Source: an uncultured Prevotella sp. (GTDB lineage Bacteria > Bacteroidota > Bacteroidia > Bacteroidales > Bacteroidaceae). Taken from it: a stretch of 26,476 nucleotides of DNA. Positions 21,977-26,476 of the stretch are shown piece after piece. Within the stretch, counting starts at the first letter, position 1. Each line of letters starts with the position of its first letter. The position numbers and the translations under genes were made by a program. Below the pieces are notes generated by a model. The model was not told the DNA's origin and did not search any database. It saw only the letters and a program-made list of their open reading frames with translations. Where the stretch lies: the NCBI GenBank assembly GCA_958369755.1, contig CATXJC010000025.1, positions 1 to 26,476 on the forward strand, read 5' to 3'.

Positions 21977-22981
21977 ATGAAGATAAAAGATATAGAACTG
22001 GCGAATATCAGTAGATATCGCGGTGAATTGATGGGAGCCGCCATGCTTTTCATCATTCTCTTTCATGTAGCACTGCCTAGAGAGGACGCTTTCTTCGGAT
22101 TGCGCCGCATGGGCAATGTAGGAGTAGATATGTTTCTGTTTCTCAGCGGCATCGGCCTGTGGTTTTCCTGGATGAAGAATCCTTCTGCCAAGCATTTCTT
22201 CATCCGCCGTTACCTGCGTATCTACCCGGCGTGGCTCATCATCGCCTGTCTCTATTACATTCCCCGATTCCGGGGAGGAGACCTCGAGGCGTGGATCAAC
22301 CTGATAGGCGAGATTACCATCAACTGGAATTTCTGGCGATACGACGAGCTTACCTTCTGGTACATCCCAGCCACTATGATGCTCTATCTCTTCGCCCCAG
22401 CCTATATGGAACTCATCAAGCGCCACCCCATCTACAAATGGCTGCCGGTGGTGATGATCATGTGGTGCATCCTGGTGCAATACGTCACACCGATTCATCA
22501 GGCTGTAGGTCATCTGGAAATCTTCTGGAGCCGAGTACCTATCTTCTTCATCGGCATCAATATGGGCGAGATGGTGCGCCAGAAGCAGACACTTGATGGT
22601 GCCAGCATCTGGATGATATGGCTGATGTTCCTGATGACGCTGCTCGCAAGCATCTTCCTGGAACAGGAGAAGCACGGCATGTTTCCGCTCTTCCTGGAGC
22701 GCATGCTCTACATCCCGCTCACCATCACGAGCATCCTGCTCCTGAACCGCATTTTCCGCCGTACCCCAGGATGGTTTAACCGCAGCTTCATGCTGGTAGG
22801 AGCATTGAGTCTGGAATGCTATCTCATCCACATCCACTTCGTGCTCCATTATATCGAGCCTCATCACTTGGGATACTGGCCTACCTTCATCCTCTGCATC
22901 GCCATCACCCTGCCACTCTCCTGGATATTGAGCAAGATTGCAGAATGGATCTCAAGGGAACTATCTAAGATTATTAAATAA
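21977..22981 (+). CDS. acyltransferase-3 family membrane protein (second)
   Basis: A 334-residue AT3-type protein. It has the N-terminal Arg15...His30 pair in RYRGELMGAAMLFIILFH, then GNVGVDMFLFLSGIGLWFSW and the RRYLRIYPAW motif characteristic of the family. Ten or so membrane segments are evident. It lies only 9 nt after the first acyltransferase and is clearly divergent from it, so this is not a recent duplication. The stop codon lies in the first copy of an imperfect tandem duplication (22963-23012). Confidence 0.87.
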   Translation: MKIKDIELANISRYRGELMGAAMLFIILFHVALPREDAFFGLRRMGNVGVDMFLFLSGIGLWFSWMKNPSAKHFFIRRYLRIYPAWLIIACLYYIPRFRGGDLEAWINLIGEITINWNFWRYDELTFWYIPATMMLYLFAPAYMELIKRHPIYKWLPVVMIMWCILVQYVTPIHQAVGHLEIFWSRVPIFFIGINMGEMVRQKQTLDGASIWMIWLMFLMTLLASIFLEQEKHGMFPLFLERMLYIPLTITSILLLNRIFRRTPGWFNRSFMLVGALSLECYLIHIHFVLHYIEPHHLGYWPTFILCIAITLPLSWILSKIAEWISRELSKIIK

Positions 22982-23017
22982 AAAGAATCATCTAAGATTA
23001 AATAAAAAGAAGTTTTT

Positions 23018-23923
23018 ATGAACGAGAATGAAATAAAAGACAGCAAAGGCTTCGCTGCCTTGATGCGCCTGATCCGCCCGAAGCAGTGGATCAAGAATAT
23101 GTTTATCTTCGTGCCCCTCTTCTTTGGCGGTGCCCTGTTTCATACAGATGCCCTGCTGGCGGGTCTGATCGCTTTCTTTGCCTACAGCTTTGCCGCATCG
23201 AGCATCTATTGCTTCAACGATATCCATGATGTGGAGGCAGACCGTCGCCACTCGGTGAAGTGTCACCGCCCTATCGCATCAGGAGCCGTAAGCATCAGGC
23301 AGGCTTACGCTTTGATGTTTCTGATGCTTATCCTCTCAATGGGGGTATGCAGTCTGCTCGATTCGTGGGAGACGATGGGAATCATCGCTTTCTATTGGGT
23401 CATGAACCTCTGCTATTGCGCCAAGCTCAAGCAGTATGCCATCATCGATGTGTGCATCGTGGCATTCGGATTTGTGCTCCGCTTGCTGGCGGGTGGCGTC
23501 GCTACGCACATCATACTTAGTAAATGGATAGTACTGATGACCTTCCTCATCACCCTCTTCATGAGTTTTGCCAAGCGCCGCGATGATGTGCTGCGTATGG
23601 AGAAGACCGGAGAGGCTCCACGCAAGAATACGAGCCGATACAACCTCACCTTCATCAATCAGGCTATCACCATCACGGCATCCGTTACCCTGGTTTGCTA
23701 CATCATGTACACGGTGAGCCCTGAAGTAATAGAGAATTTCCATACCGAATACCTCTATCTTACCAGCGTATTCGTATTGGTTGGTTTGCTGCGATACATC
23801 CAGATTGCAGTGGTTGACCAGCAGAGCGGCGACCCGACCAAGATTATCCTGCGCGACAGAATCACGCAGTTTATCGTCCTTGCCTGGTTGCTCTCCTTCC
23901 TCTTCCTTATCTACATAGAATAA
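23018..23923 (+). CDS. UbiA-family prenyltransferase, decaprenyl-phosphate phosphoribosyltransferase type
   Basis: A 301-residue integral membrane enzyme. The first Asp motif, NDIHDVEADRRH (67-78), and the second, YCAKLKQYAIID (133-144), are both present. IRPKQWIKN (19-27), PIASGAVS and FMSFAKRRDD (181-190) are shared with the subgroup that transfers phosphoribose from PRPP to polyprenyl phosphate (mycobacterial Rv3806c type) rather than with quinone UbiA enzymes. It is followed by a HAD phosphatase, and in other bacteria a HAD domain is fused to this type of UbiA. Subgroup assignment is by motif memory and should be tested by phylogeny. Confidence 0.8.
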   Translation: MNENEIKDSKGFAALMRLIRPKQWIKNMFIFVPLFFGGALFHTDALLAGLIAFFAYSFAASSIYCFNDIHDVEADRRHSVKCHRPIASGAVSIRQAYALMFLMLILSMGVCSLLDSWETMGIIAFYWVMNLCYCAKLKQYAIIDVCIVAFGFVLRLLAGGVATHIILSKWIVLMTFLITLFMSFAKRRDDVLRMEKTGEAPRKNTSRYNLTFINQAITITASVTLVCYIMYTVSPEVIENFHTEYLYLTSVFVLVGLLRYIQIAVVDQQSGDPTKIILRDRITQFIVLAWLLSFLFLIYIE

Positions 23924-23925
23924 GG

Positions 23926-23959
23926 AGAGGATATCTTTATTAAGAGGATATCTTTATTA
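23926..23959. repeat. 17-bp perfect tandem duplication after the UbiA gene
   Basis: AGAGGATATCTTTATTA occurs at 23926-23942 and immediately again at 23943-23959, just after the stop codon of the UbiA gene. Confidence 0.8.
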
Positions 23960-23988
23960 AAGAGAACAACTTAAACACAAAAGAAGAA

Positions 23989-24630
23989 ATGAAGAAGAAA
24001 TTATACTGTTTCGATTTCGACGGAACACTGACAACGAGTGATACCCTGCTCGAATTCATCAAGTATGCCAAAGGCAGAGGCCGCTTTCTGATGGTTTTTC
24101 TGATGTACAGTCCACTGCTGGTGCTGATGAAACTGCACCTGTATCCCAACTGGAAGGCGAAGCAGCAGATCTTCGCCCACCTCTTTGCCGGCATGCGCAT
24201 CGAAAAATTTGATGCTCTCTGCCATGGGTTTGCAGAAGAAAACCAGCATCTGCTCCGTCCTAAGGGCATCACCCTGGTACATGAAGCATTGGTAGCTGGA
24301 GCTCAGGTCTTCATCGTAAGTGCCAGCATCGACAACTGGGTGCGCCCCTTCTTTGATATCCGCAATCTGAAAGGCGTTCAGGTTCTCGGCACCCAGATAG
24401 AAGTAGAAGACGGCAAGCTGACGGGACGCTTCAAGAGCAACAACTGCTATGGAGCAGAGAAAGTATGCCGAATCACGGAAGCCCTTTCTGCATCCCGAAC
24501 AGCAGATACCGAAGACAGAACTTTTCCCGACCGCTCTCTCTATGAGATAGAAGCCTTCGGCGACAGCCGTGGCGATAAGGAGATGCTTGCCTTCGCCGAC
24601 AAGGGGCACTACAAGCCTTTCAGAGAATAA
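23989..24630 (+). CDS. HAD-IB family phosphatase
   Basis: A 213-residue SerB-like haloacid dehalogenase phosphatase. Motif I is FDFDGT with Asp9 and Asp11, motif II has Ser111 in VSASIDNW, Lys158 is motif III, and motif IV is AFGDSRGDKEML with Asp192 and Asp196. A short hydrophobic helix at about 32-50 lies in the cap. Its position next to the UbiA-type transferase suggests that it dephosphorylates polyprenyl-phosphoryl-5-phosphoribose or a related phosphosugar. A general phosphoserine-type phosphatase is the alternative. Confidence 0.85.
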   Translation: MKKKLYCFDFDGTLTTSDTLLEFIKYAKGRGRFLMVFLMYSPLLVLMKLHLYPNWKAKQQIFAHLFAGMRIEKFDALCHGFAEENQHLLRPKGITLVHEALVAGAQVFIVSASIDNWVRPFFDIRNLKGVQVLGTQIEVEDGKLTGRFKSNNCYGAEKVCRITEALSASRTADTEDRTFPDRSLYEIEAFGDSRGDKEMLAFADKGHYKPFRE

Positions 24631-24662
24631 AACATCCAGGGAATAAGCCTTTCGGAGAATAA
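24613..24662. repeat. duplicated 3' end of the HAD phosphatase gene
   Basis: The last 18 nt of the gene, AAGCCTTTCAGAGAATAA (24613-24630), recur with one change at 24645-24662 in the spacer. This includes a second in-frame-looking GAATAA. Confidence 0.7.
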
Positions 24663-24732
24663 TCACTCCCGGAAGAAGTCTTCCAGAAAGATAAGTCACG
24701 GATATAGATACATATAAATCAAAAGGAATCAG

Positions 24733-25743
24733 ATGAAAAGAAATACCGATCTCGATTTCATTCGAGCCATCCTCATTATCCTCATGATATTGATTCATAT
24801 CGTGAGCTTCGGCAACGCATATCCTCATCTCAAGGCAGGCATCCTATCCTTCATGATGCCTACCTTCCTTATCATCACGGGCTATCTCGTAAACATCGAG
24901 AAGACCGGGAGACAGATGGGAAACTATCTGAAATGTCTCGCCCTGCCCTATGTCATCATGGTGACAGGATTTTCGGTTCTCTCCTACTATATGCCAGTGA
25001 GAGATGGCATCACAGAGCTCTCCCTCTCCCAGATAGGTGAGAAGATTTTCATCACTTCCATCGGTCCCTATTGGTTTATCCAGACTATGATTATCTGCGG
25101 AACGCTCTATTATTTCTGCTTCAGCGGAAGGAATTGGAATGATTTACGCAAGAATTATACGAAAAGAGATACCTATGCCAGCCTTTTCGTCTTCGCACTT
25201 ACGCTGCTTCTGATATCAGAGACTCCAGCCCTATCGGCAAGTGCAGCTGCCTATTACTTCATCGGCGTGGTCATCCGACAGAGCAAGACGGAGTGGAACA
25301 AGCTGTTCCGCCACGAATTCTTCGCCATTTTCCTGTGGATTTATCTGCTCTACCGCGATGACTGGTACGACTGGGGCAACCTGGCCATCGTTTTCTCCTG
25401 CTGGTGCTGCATCAGCACCCTGCTGTTCCTGCAACACCTGCTCGATGCCCCAGAACGCTTCAAGGACATCAGTCCGAAGATAGGAAAAGTAGCAAAGGTG
25501 ACTAACAGAATCAAGGACACCTTATTATATATAGGGCGCAACACGCTGCCTATCTATCTCTTCCATCCCATCTTTACGATGGCTGCGAAGTTCTACCATC
25601 CCCTCTTTGCCTGGGATCCGAGCGAGATCTCGTTTGCTGTCGTCACCATCATCCTTGCCATTACAGGCAGCCTGTTCATTGCCAAGATGATGGAGAAGAC
25701 CAAACTGGCATATCTCTTCGGTAAAGGGAAACTATTAAGATAA
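24733..25743 (+). CDS. acyltransferase-3 family membrane protein (third)
   Basis: A 336-residue polytopic protein with the short AT3 signature LDFIRAILIILMILIHIVSF (Arg11, His22 spaced by ten residues). PTFLIITGYLVN and YWFIQTMIICGTLYYF are typical of the capsule/O-antigen acetyltransferase branch. Near the end it has IGRNTLPIYLFHPIF. It is the third acyltransferase of the cluster and the most distant from the other two. The 102-nt gap before it contains the duplicated end of the HAD gene and no promoter that I can see. Confidence 0.85.
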   Translation: MKRNTDLDFIRAILIILMILIHIVSFGNAYPHLKAGILSFMMPTFLIITGYLVNIEKTGRQMGNYLKCLALPYVIMVTGFSVLSYYMPVRDGITELSLSQIGEKIFITSIGPYWFIQTMIICGTLYYFCFSGRNWNDLRKNYTKRDTYASLFVFALTLLLISETPALSASAAAYYFIGVVIRQSKTEWNKLFRHEFFAIFLWIYLLYRDDWYDWGNLAIVFSCWCCISTLLFLQHLLDAPERFKDISPKIGKVAKVTNRIKDTLLYIGRNTLPIYLFHPIFTMAAKFYHPLFAWDPSEISFAVVTIILAITGSLFIAKMMEKTKLAYLFGKGKLLR

Positions 25744-25776
25744 ATCCAGGCAGATTAATATTTTGTAGAAAGAATA

Positions 25777-25808
25777 TTTGCTAGAAACAGGAAAAAAGCG
25801 TATTTTTG
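25777..25808 (+). promoter_or_regulatory. promoter of gtrA
   Basis: -33 TTTG at 25777-25780 and -7 TATTTTTG at 25801-25808 with a 20-nt spacer, close to the ideal Bacteroidota promoter. The expected start near 25815 precedes the ATG by about 15 nt. Confidence 0.75.
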
Positions 25809-25829
25809 CACGCCGTAAAAGATAAAACA

Positions 25830-26267
25830 ATGAATATCAAGAACAAGATTAATAATATGGATGATGCCAGACGGGAGAAGCTAGGCGAAGTCATCAGATT
25901 CGGAATCGTAGGCGGACTGGCTACGGTGCTGCAATATGTCATCTATCTGGCTATGATGCCGGTGCTGAACCATTTCATTCCACAAATGGGTGATCACAGT
26001 CTGGCTACCACAGCCAACACCATCGCCTACATCGTGAGCTTCATCTTCAATTTCATCGCCAGCACCCGATACACCTTCAAGGTGAAGGCAAACGCCAAGC
26101 GAGGTGCCGGCTTCACCCTCTCACATGTAGTAAACTATACGATGCAAACCGTCTGCCTCAACCTCTTTGTAGGTCTGGGACTCGCCAAACAGTGGGCGAT
26201 GATTCCTACCCTCTGTATCTGTATCCCCGTTAATTTCCTATTAGTAAGATTCTTCCTGAAGAAATAA
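25830..26267 (+). CDS. GtrA family membrane protein
   Basis: A 145-residue protein with four membrane segments. GEVIRFGIVGGLATVLQYVI at about residues 19-38 and the YIVSFIFNFIASTRYTF motif are hallmarks of the GtrA/DPMS_TMD fold. GtrA proteins are thought to help flip polyprenyl-phosphate-linked sugars. The start MNIKNKINNMDD was chosen because the upstream TTG at 25806 is part of the -7 box. It has its own strong promoter, unlike the preceding genes, so it probably begins a new unit with the membrane gene that follows. Confidence 0.9.
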   Translation: MNIKNKINNMDDARREKLGEVIRFGIVGGLATVLQYVIYLAMMPVLNHFIPQMGDHSLATTANTIAYIVSFIFNFIASTRYTFKVKANAKRGAGFTLSHVVNYTMQTVCLNLFVGLGLAKQWAMIPTLCICIPVNFLLVRFFLKK

Positions 26268-26362
26268 AAGAATCTCCGAAAACCCGAAAGAGAAAGACAG
26301 AGAAAGAAAAAGACTAAGAGAAGATTCCTCTCAAAACTTGAAAGAGAAAGAAATAGAAAGAT

Positions 26363-26476
26363 ATGAAAAAGATATTCGATATTTTCAAGATCAAGAAAGA
26401 AGAAAGATGGCTCGCCCTGGGCATTTTTCTAGCACTTGCCGTTCTGAATGGTGTAGTGATAGCCCGCTATGCCAGT
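26363..26476 (+). CDS. start of a membrane protein, cut by the window end
   Basis: Only 38 codons are visible from the ATG at 26363: a basic N-terminus (MKKIFDIFKIKKEER) followed by a hydrophobic segment (WLALGIFLALAVLNGVVIA) that would be a first membrane helix. It follows gtrA with a 95-nt purine-rich spacer that contains an imperfect duplication. I cannot name the family from this fragment; a polytopic enzyme using the GtrA-flipped sugar, such as a GT-C glycosyltransferase, would fit the context. Confidence 0.6.
   Translation, partial: MKKIFDIFKIKKEERWLALGIFLALAVLNGVVIARYAS

Noticed and set aside
25806..25829. TTG start for gtrA
   Set aside because: It is the TTG of the -7 box TATTTTTG; the ATG at 25830 is the first possible start after the promoter.

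Overview
The window looks like a chromosome segment of a gut Bacteroidota, most likely Segatella/Prevotella (copri-like). The evidence is: promoters with a TAnnTTTG -7 box about 20 nt after a TTG/TTTG -33 box; almost no Shine-Dalgarno sites; the gene order DUF4290-murA-rimM-dxr-rseP; the yicC-gmk-nadD cluster; and a secreted GH13 amylase with a Bacteroidota-style C-terminal tail. The genus is inferred from protein character and gene order, not from a database search.

Layout. Positions 1-2237 are an AT-rich accessory stretch. It holds a vapXD-type toxin-antitoxin pair with its own promoter and terminator, an orphan second copy of that promoter, a decayed AAA ATPase gene on the minus strand, and several short-repeat arrays with an unexpected shared period of 22 bp. 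A secreted alpha-amylase follows (2238-4265), preceded by a palindromic LacI-type operator. A bidirectional terminator separates it from nadK (minus). nadK is divergent from a DJ-1/PfpI gene, ispD, recG and a small unknown gene (plus). An M23/LysM envelope peptidase (9643-10590) ends at a second bidirectional terminator. From 10687 to 16628 the minus strand carries tsaB, a DUF4290 gene, murA, rimM, dxr and rseP. The plus strand then carries yicC, gmk and nadD, followed by a membrane/surface-modification run: a phosphoethanolamine-transferase-like enzyme, three acyltransferase-3 proteins, a UbiA-type phosphoribosyltransferase, a HAD-IB phosphatase, a GtrA protein and the start of another membrane protein cut by the window end.

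How the genes fit together. The core is housekeeping: two MEP isoprenoid steps (dxr, ispD), two NAD(P) steps (nadD, nadK), peptidoglycan synthesis (murA, whose catalytic Cys is replaced by Asp), tRNA and ribosome maturation (tsaB, rimM), envelope proteolysis (rseP) and DNA repair (recG). The 18.9-26.5 kb run looks like a module that builds a polyprenyl-phosphate-linked pentose (UbiA plus HAD), moves it across the membrane (GtrA) and decorates surface polymers (acyl- and phosphoethanolamine-type transferases).

The most unusual material is non-coding. Unrelated short cores are arranged with exactly 22 bp (or 22/23 bp) periodicity at four loci upstream of the amylase, and more loosely at a fifth locus after it. 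A second class, heptanucleotide repeats ending in GTAAA, sits directly in front of three separate start codons (gmk, rseP, rimM).
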